A model generated the notes under the pieces. It had not been told where the DNA came from, searched no databases, and saw only the letters and a list, made by a program, of their open reading frames with translations. The position numbers and the translations under genes are program-made. Positions 34,011 through 42,014 of a DNA stretch of 64,000 nucleotides are shown here, piece after piece. Source of the stretch: Terrabacter aerolatus. Its GTDB lineage: Bacteria > Actinomycetota > Actinomycetes > Actinomycetales > Dermatophilaceae. Positions within the stretch are counted from its first letter, which is position 1, and every line of letters begins with the position of its first letter. The DNA is taken from assembly GCF_007991735.1 (NCBI RefSeq), contig NZ_BJYX01000006.1:62001-126000 (forward strand), written 5' to 3'.

Positions 34011-34847
34011 GTGACGACGTTTCTCGTGATCGGCGCGGCCGGCAAGACCGGCCGCGCCGTCACGCGCTGCCTCACGTCACAGGGAGCCGTCGTGCGCGCT
34101 GCCGTGCGATCGCCGGAGCGGGCCGAGACAGCGTATGCCGTTGGGGCCCGGTCGATCTCGGTCGTTGACCTCGCCACGGGCCTGGGCCTCGACGAGGCCG
34201 TGGCGGGTGTCGACGGCGTCTACCACCTGGCGCCCAACGTGCACCCCGACGAGGTGGCCATGGCAGACCGGGTCGCCGGCGCCGCCGCCCGGGCAGGCTT
34301 GTCCCGCTTCGTCTTCCACTCCGTGCTGCATCCCGACGACGCGTCGATGCCGCACCACCTGCGCAAGGCGGAGGCCGAGAAGGTCGTGCGCACCCACCTG
34401 CCCGGAGCAACGGTCCTGCGCCCCGCGGCATACCACCAGAACCTCGTCGGGCCGGCCGTCTCGGGCAGGCTGGCCGTGCCGTACTCGCTCGACGCGCCGT
34501 TCACGAACGTCGACCTCGAGGACGTGGCCGAGGTGGCGGCCACGGTGCTGACCCATTCAGGGCACGAGGGTGTCACCTACGACCTCGCGGGGCCCGAGGT
34601 GCTCTCGGTGCGCGACCAGGCGGCCGTGGCCACGGACGTTCTCGGGCACCGCGTCGAGGCCGTCCGCGTCGACGTCGCGGAATGGGCCGCCGGGCCGGGT
34701 GCCACCCTGTCACCGCAGGCGCGGGCCGACCTCCTGGCCATGTTCGCCGCCTATGACCGCGCCGGTCTCGTCGGCGACCCGTCCACGCTCCGACGCCTGA
34801 TGGGACGCGAGCCCCGCACGTGGGGGCAGGCCCTCTCCGCGGTCTGA
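34011..34847 (+). CDS. NmrA-like NAD(P)-binding protein
   Basis: 278-residue atypical short-chain dehydrogenase of the NmrA/HSCARG type. The nucleotide-binding motif is degenerate but clear (FLVIGAAGKTGRAVTRCL, residues 4-21), followed by RFVFHSVLHPDDA and ATVLRPAAYHQNLVG. The usual catalytic Tyr-x-x-x-Lys of SDRs is not obvious, so it may sense NAD(P) rather than catalyse. It starts with a GTG two bases after the hyuB stop and so belongs to the hyu operon. Role unknown. Confidence 0.85.
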   Translation: MTTFLVIGAAGKTGRAVTRCLTSQGAVVRAAVRSPERAETAYAVGARSISVVDLATGLGLDEAVAGVDGVYHLAPNVHPDEVAMADRVAGAAARAGLSRFVFHSVLHPDDASMPHHLRKAEAEKVVRTHLPGATVLRPAAYHQNLVGPAVSGRLAVPYSLDAPFTNVDLEDVAEVAATVLTHSGHEGVTYDLAGPEVLSVRDQAAVATDVLGHRVEAVRVDVAEWAAGPGATLSPQARADLLAMFAAYDRAGLVGDPSTLRRLMGREPRTWGQALSAV

Positions 34848-34883
34848 CGACCCGCAGGTTCGACTCGCCGGCGAGGCCCGGCC

Positions 34884-35129
34884 TCAGTCGATGTCGCGTT
34901 CCTCGATGGTCTGGCGCACCGTGCTCGTCGGCGTCGACGCGCCGCTGGGCCGCTCCTCGCGGGTGATGATGCGCTGACGCTGCGTGCCCTTGCGGGCGTG
35001 CCAGATGATCCCGCCCCCGGCCACCATGAGGATGACCCCGACGATGGGCAGGCTGATGACCGACGTGTTGGCCCGGACCGCGAAGGTCAGGATCGCCCCC
35101 ACGACGGCGAGCAGGACTCCGACTCCCAC
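34884..35129 (-). CDS. Small DUF6458-like membrane protein
   Basis: 81-residue protein with two hydrophobic helices (residues 2-20 and 26-43) separated by a short loop RANTSVISLP. A basic, Thr/Ser-rich tail (GTQRQRIITREERPSG...) ends in acidic residues. This layout is that of small actinobacterial proteins annotated DUF6458. It has a GTG start with GAGAGG upstream. It lies on the opposite strand between the hyu operon and the carbamate kinase operon and is probably unrelated to the pathway. Confidence 0.7.
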   Translation of the reverse strand: MGVGVLLAVVGAILTFAVRANTSVISLPIVGVILMVAGGGIIWHARKGTQRQRIITREERPSGASTPTSTVRQTIEERDID

Positions 35130-35238
35130 GGGTGGTCACCTCTCGGCTCGAGCGAAGCGCCCCTGACAGCGCCTCACGACATTATCGTCCCCGTACCCGG
35201 CGGACCACCACGGGCCGTCCGACCCGACGGCATACATC

Positions 35239-35277
35239 TGCCAATGTCGGGGCCCGCGTTGGGCAGGAGGTGACAAC
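35239..35277. promoter_or_regulatory. Candidate cluster operator upstream of carbamate kinase
   Basis: TGCCAA (35239-35244) and GTTGGGCAGGAGGTGACAAC (35258-35277), the latter matching the sequence before hyuA (29778-29796) apart from the centre. A -10-like TAGGCT at 35300-35305 lies seven bases before an ATG at 35312, so transcription may start at or near that ATG. Confidence 0.55.
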
Positions 35278-35311
35278 GCGCCCGCTCCGCCGCGCTCCCT
35301 AGGCTCACGCC

Positions 35312-35335
35312 ATGACGACCGAGGACGCGCCGTGA
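35312..35335 (+). CDS. Possible seven-codon leader ORF before carbamate kinase
   Basis: ATG at 35312 opens a frame encoding MTTEDAP whose TGA overlaps the GTG start of carbamate kinase (GTGA). It lies seven bases after a TAGGCT -10-like hexamer, which would allow leaderless translation. A short coupled leader of this kind could set translation of carbamate kinase. It could also be chance. Confidence 0.3.
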   Translation: MTTEDAP

Positions 35336-36279
35336 GGGTGCTCGTGGCGCTGGGCGGCAACGCCATGATCGGGCCCGACGGCAGCGCGACGCCCCAGGCC
35401 CAGCTGCATGCCATCGCCGGCGCCAGCCGCCATCTCGCCGAGCTCGTCGCGGCCGGCCACGAGGTCGTCGTGACGCACGGCAACGGGCCCCAGGTGGGCA
35501 ACCTCCTCGTCAAGAACGAGCTGGCCGCGCACGTCGTGCCGCCGGTGCCGCTCGACTGGTGCGGCGCGCAGACGCAGGGGACGATCGGCTTCACGCTCCT
35601 CGACACCCTCGAGACCGCGCTCGCCGAACGGGGCGTCGAGCGCCCCGTCGCGGCGATCATCACGCGCACCCTCGTCGACGCCGACGACCCCGGCTTCACC
35701 CACCCGACGAAGCCGATCGGGCGCTTCCTCCCGCGCGAGCAGGCCCAGACCCTCATCGACCACGGCGAGCGCTGGGAGGACCGCGGCGACAAGGGCTGGC
35801 GACGGGTCGTGGCCTCCCCCGAGCCCGTCGAGGTCCTCGAGACCCACACGCTCCACACACTCCTCGCCGCCGGATACGTCGTCGTCACGGCCGGCGGCGG
35901 GGGCATCCCCGTGGTCCGCGACGCGGACGGCGCGGTGCGCGGTGTCGAGGCAGTCATCGACAAGGACCTCACGGCAGCCCTGCTCGCCCGCGCTGTCCAC
36001 GCCGACGTGCTCGTCATCGCCACCGACGTCGCCCATGCCGTCGCGGCCTGGGGCACGCCAGAGGCCCACGACATCGGCCGCGTCACGCTCGCGGAGATGG
36101 AGACGTATGCCGCCGACGGGCACTTCGCGTCGGGCTCCATGGGCCCGAAGGTCGAGGCGGCTCTGCGCTTCGTCCGGTCGGGCGGTTCGCGCTCGATCAT
36201 CACGGCCCTCGACCAGCTCGCTCCGGCCATCGACGGCCACGTCGGGACCGTCATCGAAAACCCTGAAAGAGAAAGGTGA
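35332..36279 (+). CDS. arcC: Carbamate kinase
   Basis: 315-residue carbamate kinase of the amino-acid kinase fold; it uses carbamoyl phosphate and ADP to make ATP, CO2 and ammonia. Family motifs: [11 protein letters not shown] at the N-terminus, [19 protein letters not shown], the [15 protein letters not shown] segment, [27 protein letters not shown] and [17 protein letters not shown]. Its presence in a catabolic cluster with FdrA/YlbE/DUF2877 mirrors the E. coli allantoin region, where a carbamate kinase (YbcF/AllK) lies with the same families. The GTG at 35332 follows a possible leader. The barbiturase-family gene begins six bases after its stop. Confidence 0.95.
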   Translation: MRVLVALGGNAMIGPDGSATPQAQLHAIAGASRHLAELVAAGHEVVVTHGNGPQVGNLLVKNELAAHVVPPVPLDWCGAQTQGTIGFTLLDTLETALAERGVERPVAAIITRTLVDADDPGFTHPTKPIGRFLPREQAQTLIDHGERWEDRGDKGWRRVVASPEPVEVLETHTLHTLLAAGYVVVTAGGGGIPVVRDADGAVRGVEAVIDKDLTAALLARAVHADVLVIATDVAHAVAAWGTPEAHDIGRVTLAEMETYAADGHFASGSMGPKVEAALRFVRSGGSRSIITALDQLAPAIDGHVGTVIENPERER

Positions 36280-36284
36280 TTCAC

Positions 36285-37421
36285 GTGCCCGAAGCCATTG
36301 AGGTGCGCAAGGTCCCGATCCACTCGGTCGCCGACGCGTCGGAGCTCGCCAAGCTCATCGACGACGGTGTCATGGAGGCGAGCCGTGTCGTCGCCATCAT
36401 CGGCAAGACCGAGGGCAACGGCGGCGTCAACGACTACACCCGCATCATCGCCGACCGCGCCTTCCGCGAGGTCCTCGTCGAGAAGGGTGCACCGGCCGAC
36501 CAGGTCAAGCAGGTCCCGATCGTCTGGTCCGGTGGCACCGACGGCATCATCAGCCCCCACGCGACGATCTTCGCGACCGTGCCGGCCGAACGCGCCGAGC
36601 AGTCCGACGAGCCTCGGCTGACCGTGGGGTTCGCCATGAGCGAGCCGATCAAGCCGGAGGAGATCGGCTACGTCGCCATGGTGAGCAAGGTCGCCGACGC
36701 CGTGAAGGTCGCGATGGAGCGCGCCGGCATCACCGACCCGGCCGACGTGCACTACGTCCAGACCAAGACGCCGCTGCTGACGATCCACACGATCCGCGAC
36801 GCGAAGTCCCGCGGCCACGAGGTCTGGACCGAGCACACGCACGAGTCGATGGACCTCTCCAACGGCACGACCGGCCTCGGCATCGCCGTCGCGCTCGGCG
36901 AGATCGAGATGCCGACCGACGCCGACATCATGCACAACCGGTCGCTCTTCTCCTCCGTGGCCTCGTGCTCCTCGGGTGTCGAGCTCGACCAGGCGCAGGT
37001 CGTCGTGGTCGGCAACGCCAAGGGCGTCGGCGGCCGCTACCGCATCGGTCACTCCGTCATGCAGGACGCCCTCGACGCGGACGGCGTCTGGGGCGCGATC
37101 AAGGACGCCGGGCTCGACCTGCCGGAGCGCCCGCACAGCAGCGACATCCAGGGCCGGCTCGTCAACGTGTTCCTCAAGTGCGAGGTGAGCCAGGACGGCA
37201 CCGTGCACGGCCGCCGCAACGCGATGCTCGACGACTCGGACGTGCACTGGCACCGTCAGATCAAGTCGGCGGTCGGCGGCGTGACGGCGTCCGTGACCGG
37301 TGACCCGGCCGTCTTCGTGTCGGTGTCGGCCGCCCACCAGGGCCCCGACGGTGGCGGCCCGGTCGCCGCGATCGTCGACCTCGGCGAGGGCGAGCCCACC
37401 GGCTACCGCTGGGCCCGCTGA
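36285..37421 (+). CDS. Ring-opening amidohydrolase, barbiturase/cyanuric acid hydrolase family
   Basis: 378-residue enzyme of the small barbiturase/cyanuric acid hydrolase family, which hydrolyses a cyclic ureide or triazine ring without the usual amidohydrolase metal site. The three-fold internal symmetry is visible as three Lys/Ser regions: Lys41 ([10 protein letters not shown]) with Ser82 ([12 protein letters not shown]), Lys161 (VQTKTPLL) with the Ser227-229 region ([11 protein letters not shown]), and Lys298 (NVFLKCEV) with the Ser346-348 region ([13 protein letters not shown]). GTG at 36285 is preferred because GAAAGGTGA precedes it. Barbiturate (to ureidomalonate) is more likely than cyanurate, given the pyrimidine-type permease and Mo hydroxylase. 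Sequence alone does not separate the two activities. Confidence 0.9.
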   Translation: MPEAIEVRKVPIHSVADASELAKLIDDGVMEASRVVAIIGKTEGNGGVNDYTRIIADRAFREVLVEKGAPADQVKQVPIVWSGGTDGIISPHATIFATVPAERAEQSDEPRLTVGFAMSEPIKPEEIGYVAMVSKVADAVKVAMERAGITDPADVHYVQTKTPLLTIHTIRDAKSRGHEVWTEHTHESMDLSNGTTGLGIAVALGEIEMPTDADIMHNRSLFSSVASCSSGVELDQAQVVVVGNAKGVGGRYRIGHSVMQDALDADGVWGAIKDAGLDLPERPHSSDIQGRLVNVFLKCEVSQDGTVHGRRNAMLDDSDVHWHRQIKSAVGGVTASVTGDPAVFVSVSAAHQGPDGGGPVAAIVDLGEGEPTGYRWAR

Positions 37422-37470
37422 CACCCAGCCACCGTCGAGAGGCCACGAACGGCCTCGCCGCCCCGCGCCC

Positions 37471-37553
37471 CCGCAACACATCCCGCAACACACCGAGCAG
37501 GTGGCAACCATGCCGGCTGCAACCGTCGAGGTTGGCCGCTGCTCGGTGTGTTG
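37471..37553. terminator. 15-bp inverted repeat between convergent barbiturase and purH genes
   Basis: CAACACACCGAGCAG (37486-37500) pairs perfectly with 37539-37553, enclosing a second GGCAACC/GGTTGGC pair. The left arm is preceded by another copy of CCGCAACACA (37471-37480). It fills the gap between two convergent genes and probably ends transcription from both sides. Confidence 0.65.
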
Positions 37554-37562
37554 TGGGGGGCG

Positions 37563-39197
37563 TCAGTGGGCGAAGTGGCGGGTGCCCGTGAAGTACATCG
37601 TCACGCCGGCCGCCTTGGCCGCCTCGATGATCTCCTCGTCGCGGATCGAGCCGCCGGGGGCCACGACGGCACGCACCCCCGCGTCGAGCAGGATCTGCAG
37701 GCCGTCGGCGAACGGGAAGAAGGCGTCGGACGCGGCGACCGAGCCACGGGCACGGTCCTCCCCCGCGCGGCGCACGGCGAGGTAGCAGGAGTCGACGCGG
37801 TTGACCTGGCCCATGCCGACACCGACTGCGGCACCGTCCTTGGCCAGCAGGATCGCGTTGGACTTCACGGCGCGGATGGCGCGCCAGGCGAACTGCAGGT
37901 CGGCGATCGTCGCGTCGTCCGCGGCCTCGCCGGAGACGAGACGCCAGTTCGCCGCGTCGTCGCCGCCGGTCACGGTGTCGCCCTCGCCGCGGACGACGGC
38001 GTCGACCTTGTCGACCGACTGCACGAGCAGACCACCGCTGACGGCGCGCGTCTCGATGGGGTCGGCCGCCTCGGCCATGCCGGCCGGCAGGCGCAGCACC
38101 CGCAGGTTCTTCTTCGCCGTGAGGATCTCGAGGGCCTCGGGCTCGTAGTCGGGCGCGATGATGACCTCGGTGAAGACCGGCTTGGCCGCCGCCGCCATGG
38201 CCGCCGTCACGGTGCGGTTGGAGGCGATGATGCCGCCGTAGGCGCTCACGGGGTCGGTGGCGTGGGCACGCTCGTAGGCCTCCTCGATCGTGGCGCCCAC
38301 GGCGATGCCGCACGGGTTGGCGTGCTTGATGATCGCGACGGTCGGCTGGTCGCCGTGGTCGTGTGCGGCACGCACGGCGGCGTCGGTGTCGACGTAGTTG
38401 TTGTAGGACATCTCCTTGCCGTGCAGCTGCTCGGCCGAGGCCACGCCGGGACGCCAGTGACGGTAGAGCGCCGCCTGCTGGTGCGGGTTCTCCCCGTAGC
38501 GCAGCGCCGCCGCGCGGTCGAAGCTCGCGCCCGTCCACGCCGGGAAGCCGGTGCCGTCGGTCGTGTCGGCGTAGGCGTTGCCCATCCAGCTCGCCACGGC
38601 GACGTCGTAGGAGGCCGTGTGCACGAACGCCTCGGCGGCGAGCCGCTGACGCTGGGCCAGCGTGAAGCCGCCCGCCCCCAGGGCCTCGACGACCTGGGCG
38701 TATGCCGTGGGGCTCGTCACGATCGCGACGCTCGGGTGGTTCTTGGCCGCGGCACGCACCATCGACGGGCCGCCGATGTCGATCTGCTCGATGCACTCGT
38801 CGGGCGTCGCGCCGGAGGCGACGGTCTCGCGGAACGGGTAGAGGTTGACGACGACGAGCTCGAACGGCTCGACCCCGAGGTCGGCGAGCTGCTGGACGTG
38901 ATCGTCCTTGCGGGTGTCGGCGAGGATGCCGGCGTGCACCTTGGGATGCAGCGTCTTGACGCGTCCCTCGAGGCACTCCGGGAAGCCCGTGAGCTCCTCG
39001 ACCGGCGTCACGTCGATGCCGAGCGCCGCGATGGTCTTCGCGGTCGAGCCGGTCGACACGATGCCGACGCCCGCCGCGTCGAGGGCGCGGGCGAGGTCCT
39101 CGAGGCCGGTCTTGTCGTAGACGGAGACGAGCGCCCGCTTGATCGGGCGGCGGCCGCCCGGGTCGGTGGACGGCGCGGCGGACGGGGCAGCAGTCAT
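37563..39197 (-). CDS. purH: AICAR transformylase/IMP cyclohydrolase
   Basis: 544-residue bifunctional PurH, which carries out the last two steps of IMP synthesis. The cyclohydrolase domain is at the N-terminus ([74 protein letters not shown]). The transformylase domain follows ([69 protein letters not shown]). The ATG at 39197 is preferred over the GTG at 39206 because AGGAG is then nine bases upstream. A ZTP riboswitch lies in its leader. purN is immediately upstream. Confidence 0.98.
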   Translation of the reverse strand: MTAAPSAAPSTDPGGRRPIKRALVSVYDKTGLEDLARALDAAGVGIVSTGSTAKTIAALGIDVTPVEELTGFPECLEGRVKTLHPKVHAGILADTRKDDHVQQLADLGVEPFELVVVNLYPFRETVASGATPDECIEQIDIGGPSMVRAAAKNHPSVAIVTSPTAYAQVVEALGAGGFTLAQRQRLAAEAFVHTASYDVAVASWMGNAYADTTDGTGFPAWTGASFDRAAALRYGENPHQQAALYRHWRPGVASAEQLHGKEMSYNNYVDTDAAVRAAHDHGDQPTVAIIKHANPCGIAVGATIEEAYERAHATDPVSAYGGIIASNRTVTAAMAAAAKPVFTEVIIAPDYEPEALEILTAKKNLRVLRLPAGMAEAADPIETRAVSGGLLVQSVDKVDAVVRGEGDTVTGGDDAANWRLVSGEAADDATIADLQFAWRAIRAVKSNAILLAKDGAAVGVGMGQVNRVDSCYLAVRRAGEDRARGSVAASDAFFPFADGLQILLDAGVRAVVAPGGSIRDEEIIEAAKAAGVTMYFTGTRHFAH

Positions 39198-39269
39198 GGG
39201 GTGCACTCCTGGTTCGGTGACATCGGTCGCGGCGTGCCGCGGGTCGGGTGGACCCGACGGCTTCCGTTC

Positions 39270-39343
39270 TCGCGAGGCACCCAGGCGGTCGATGCTCCCG
39301 ACGTCACTCCCCGGTGGTGTCCCACCCGCGCCAGTCGTGTGAG
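39270..39343 (-). promoter_or_regulatory. ZTP riboswitch (pfl motif) in the purH leader
   Basis: Read on the minus strand, the purN-purH gap contains the pfl hallmarks in order: CGACTGGCG, GGTGGGACACCACCGGGGAG forming the first stem-loop, a variable stem, and CGACCGCCTGGGTGCC. These are the conserved elements of the RNA that binds ZMP/ZTP, the intermediate consumed by PurH. A -10 hexamer TAGGCT (39352-39347) would start the RNA exactly at its 5' edge. Downstream, GTCGGGTccACCCGAC (39258-39243) can form a hairpin that could serve as the expression platform. Confidence 0.88.
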
Positions 39344-39356
39344 TTCAGCCTAGCGG

Positions 39357-40019
39357 TCAGCGCGCGCCGATCCGAACCCGTCGACCCTCGACGACGAACC
39401 CCTCACGGGCCAGCCGGCTGACGACGTCGACGAGCAGGTCGCGCTCCTGGACCTTGATCCGCTCGTGCAGGCTCTCCTCGGTGTCGTCGTCCTCGACGGC
39501 CACGACCCGCTGCTCGATGATCGGCCCGGTGTCGACGCCGGCGTCGACGACGTGACAGGTCGTGCCCGTCACCTTGACGCCGTAGGCGAGGGCATCACGG
39601 ACGCCGTGCGCGCCGGGGAAGCTCGGCAGCAGCGCGGGGTGGGTGTTGACGACGGGCTGCGCGCCCAGCGTCGCCGGCCCGAGGATCCGCATGAAGCCGG
39701 CCGTGACGACGAACCGCGGGCCCGCCGCGGCGACCCGTTCGGCGAGCGCGAGGTCCCAGGCGCCACGGTCCTCGAAGTCGGCCGGGCGCACGACGAAGGT
39801 CGGGATGCCGGCCTGCTCTGCCCGCTGCACTCCCTGGCAGGCGCGGTCGGCCCCGACGGCGGCGATGCGCACGCCGTAGGCCGGGTCGACGGCCGCGTCG
39901 AGGAGCGCCTGCAGGAGCGTCCCTGACCCCGAGACGAGCACGACGACCGGCACGGGCTGCCCCGGAGAGCTCTCGGATCGTGCGGTGGCTGGGGCGACGG
40001 CACGGGGATCAGAGGTCAC
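39357..40019 (-). CDS. purN: Phosphoribosylglycinamide formyltransferase
   Basis: 220-residue PurN, which adds the first formyl group in purine synthesis using 10-formyl-THF. The phosphate-binding SGSGTLLQALLDA motif is near residue 31, and the catalytic residues Asn125, His127 (NTHPALLPSFPGAHG) and Asp163 (DAGVDTGPII) are all present. An N-terminal Ser/Pro-rich extension of about 20 residues precedes the fold. The ATG at 40019 was taken; a start a few codons later is possible. It lies just upstream of purH with a separate riboswitch-controlled promoter between them. Confidence 0.96.
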   Translation of the reverse strand: MTSDPRAVAPATARSESSPGQPVPVVVLVSGSGTLLQALLDAAVDPAYGVRIAAVGADRACQGVQRAEQAGIPTFVVRPADFEDRGAWDLALAERVAAAGPRFVVTAGFMRILGPATLGAQPVVNTHPALLPSFPGAHGVRDALAYGVKVTGTTCHVVDAGVDTGPIIEQRVVAVEDDDTEESLHERIKVQERDLLVDVVSRLAREGFVVEGRRVRIGAR

Positions 40020-40095
40020 GCGCCGGAGTGTAGCGACTGCCCCGGAGGCCGCCCCCGGTCATCGGGCGGCCGCCGCATGGGCGAGGATGGGCCGC

Positions 40096-40488
40096 ATGAC
40101 CGAGCCCCAGCTGGAGCAGGAGATCGCCTACGCGCGCGAGAAGGCCAAGCGCACGCTGCCTGTCGCCCTGCTCGTGCTGCTGGGCCTCGTCGCGATGTAC
40201 CTCCCGCTGCCCAAGCGGTTCGTGGCCTTCCTGCCGCTCGTGCTCGCCGTCGTGCTGACCGTGCGCCTGCTCCGGTTCCTGTCGGCGCGCCCCGGCAAGG
40301 AGAAGATCTGGCCGGCCGTCACGCTCGTCATCGCCGGGACGCTGCTGTCGACGCTGTCGCTGCAGATCGTCTTCTACGACGCCGTCAGCTCGTACGAGCA
40401 GTGCCTGGCCGGCGCCCAGACGAGCCTCGCCCAGGCCAGCTGCGTCCAGCTGAGGGATGCCGGGATGTTCGGTCTCGTCGTGCGCTGA
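40096..40488 (+). CDS. Small three-helix membrane protein
   Basis: 130-residue protein with an N-terminal basic segment (EIAYAREKAKRT) and hydrophobic helices at about residues 21-35, 43-59 and 74-92. A C-terminal domain of about 35 residues has two cysteines (EQCLAGAQ...ASCVQLRD) that could be disulfide-linked outside the membrane. The ATG at 40096 has AGGATGGG upstream and the gene is divergent from purN. No family is recognised with confidence. Confidence 0.7.
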   Translation: MTEPQLEQEIAYAREKAKRTLPVALLVLLGLVAMYLPLPKRFVAFLPLVLAVVLTVRLLRFLSARPGKEKIWPAVTLVIAGTLLSTLSLQIVFYDAVSSYEQCLAGAQTSLAQASCVQLRDAGMFGLVVR

Positions 40489-40518
40489 GCCCGACCCCGG
40501 GCCACCGTGCTGGACGCG

Positions 40519-41799
40519 TCAGTCCTCGTCGGTGACGGCAGCCTCGGTCGTGGACTCGTCGGCGCGGTCCCGACGCCGCTCGAGCAGCACGGCAGCGCCG
40601 GCGAAGAGCAGTGCCCCGGCGACGACCTCTGCCGTCAGGGCCGCGGCGAAGGACCACAGCGGCACGCCGACCGCCGAGAGACGGTCGACCCCGACGGCAC
40701 CGTTGCCGAGGGCGCTCAGCGCGACCACGACGACGACGGCCAGGAGTGCGGCCGTCGCGGTGGCGGCCAGGCGTGCCCGTACGTTGCCGAAGAACTCCAG
40801 CTCGGCGTCGACGCGCCGACCGAGCCACGCGCCGAGGAGCACGGGCACCAGCAGGACGGCATACGCCATCGCGGGGTAGTCGGCCGCCTGCGGGAGGGCG
40901 CCGAGCACCGGCACGAGCGGTAGCAGGCCCGGATGGGCGGCAGCGGGGGTGATGGTCGAGCCCAGCGCCACCTGGAAGCCGGGTCCCGCGAGGAACGACA
41001 GCGCCCACGTGGCGGTGTTGCCCAGGAGGGCCAGCTGCGCGAGACCGATGACGACGAGCGCGCCGAAGTTGGCGCCGTACTGGTCCTGCACGTCGGCCAC
41101 CGCGGACCACGACACGACGAGGCGCAGCAGCACGACGACGAACCCGACGGCCAGCAGGGCACCGGCACCGCGCCACCCCGTGCGCCAGACCGTCGGGAGC
41201 CACGTCGGTCCCCGACGGAACCACGTGCGGACGAAGGCGGGCGCCGTGTCGTCCTCGGGGCGCAGCAGCACGAAGCCGAGGGCCGACAGGGGTACGAGGA
41301 GCGACCCGATGACCGCCGCCACGCCGGGCGTCGCGGGACCACCGAGGGTGAAGAGGGCGAGCACCGCCGAGACCAGGCCGTAGCCGACGAGGAAGCCGGG
41401 CACGACACCCCACTGGGCGACCCGGCTCCAGTCGGCCGTCCCCACCCGCAGCCGCTCCGTCGCCGCGAGGCGGCGCACCCAGCGGGTCGCCATGTAGACG
41501 AAGACGAGCAGGAGCAGCAGCGGCGTCACGGAGATCGCGACCGTGCCGGTGCCGACCGACTGGCCGTGCCCGAGGAACCAGATCGCGCTCGCCAGCGACA
41601 CCGCGGAGAACCAGCCGACCGAGCTCTCCGGCGCAGCCACCCAGCCGATGAGGGCGGGCAGCACGACGACCGACCACGTGCCGACCGCAGCGAGGGCTCC
41701 CGCCCGCAGCGCGGCGGGCACGGCGGTCGAGGGACTGACCGACGAGGTCGTCGCCGCTGAGGTCGTGGTGGTCGTGCTCGGCGGGGCCAGTGGTCTCAC
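40519..41799 (-). CDS. DUF6350 (PerM-like) membrane protein
   Basis: 426-residue integral membrane protein with about ten hydrophobic segments, starting with AGALAAVGTWSVVVLPALIGWVA. Landmarks include SVGWFSAVSLASAIWFLGHG, NTATWALSFLAGPGFQVALGSTITPAAA, and PQAADYPAMAYAVLLVPVLLGAW. Proteins of this kind, annotated DUF6350 or cell division protein PerM-like, lie next to purN-purH and sucC-sucD in many actinobacteria, as here. A direct role is not established. The start at GTG 41799 is chosen so that a short polar N-terminus precedes the first helix; earlier starts would run into the divergent deacetylase promoter. Confidence 0.78.
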   Translation of the reverse strand: MRPLAPPSTTTTTSAATTSSVSPSTAVPAALRAGALAAVGTWSVVVLPALIGWVAAPESSVGWFSAVSLASAIWFLGHGQSVGTGTVAISVTPLLLLLVFVYMATRWVRRLAATERLRVGTADWSRVAQWGVVPGFLVGYGLVSAVLALFTLGGPATPGVAAVIGSLLVPLSALGFVLLRPEDDTAPAFVRTWFRRGPTWLPTVWRTGWRGAGALLAVGFVVVLLRLVVSWSAVADVQDQYGANFGALVVIGLAQLALLGNTATWALSFLAGPGFQVALGSTITPAAAHPGLLPLVPVLGALPQAADYPAMAYAVLLVPVLLGAWLGRRVDAELEFFGNVRARLAATATAALLAVVVVVALSALGNGAVGVDRLSAVGVPLWSFAAALTAEVVAGALLFAGAAVLLERRRDRADESTTEAAVTDED

Positions 41800-42014
41800 T
41801 CCTGCGCTGCGGATCGGTGCCGGGGTCCGGTGCTTCGTCCCATGGTCACAAGATCCCCGCCGCGGAGCGAGCGCCCACGCCGGTGGCGGTCCGCCCAGCC
41901 GCACGTGCCGCAGCTGCCGCGGGTGTGCGCCACAGGTGTGAGCCACGGATCTCGGCAATCGCCATCGGCGCCTCCGACGCGCGCGCACACTGGAGGTGAA
42001 AGGGATGAACCACC

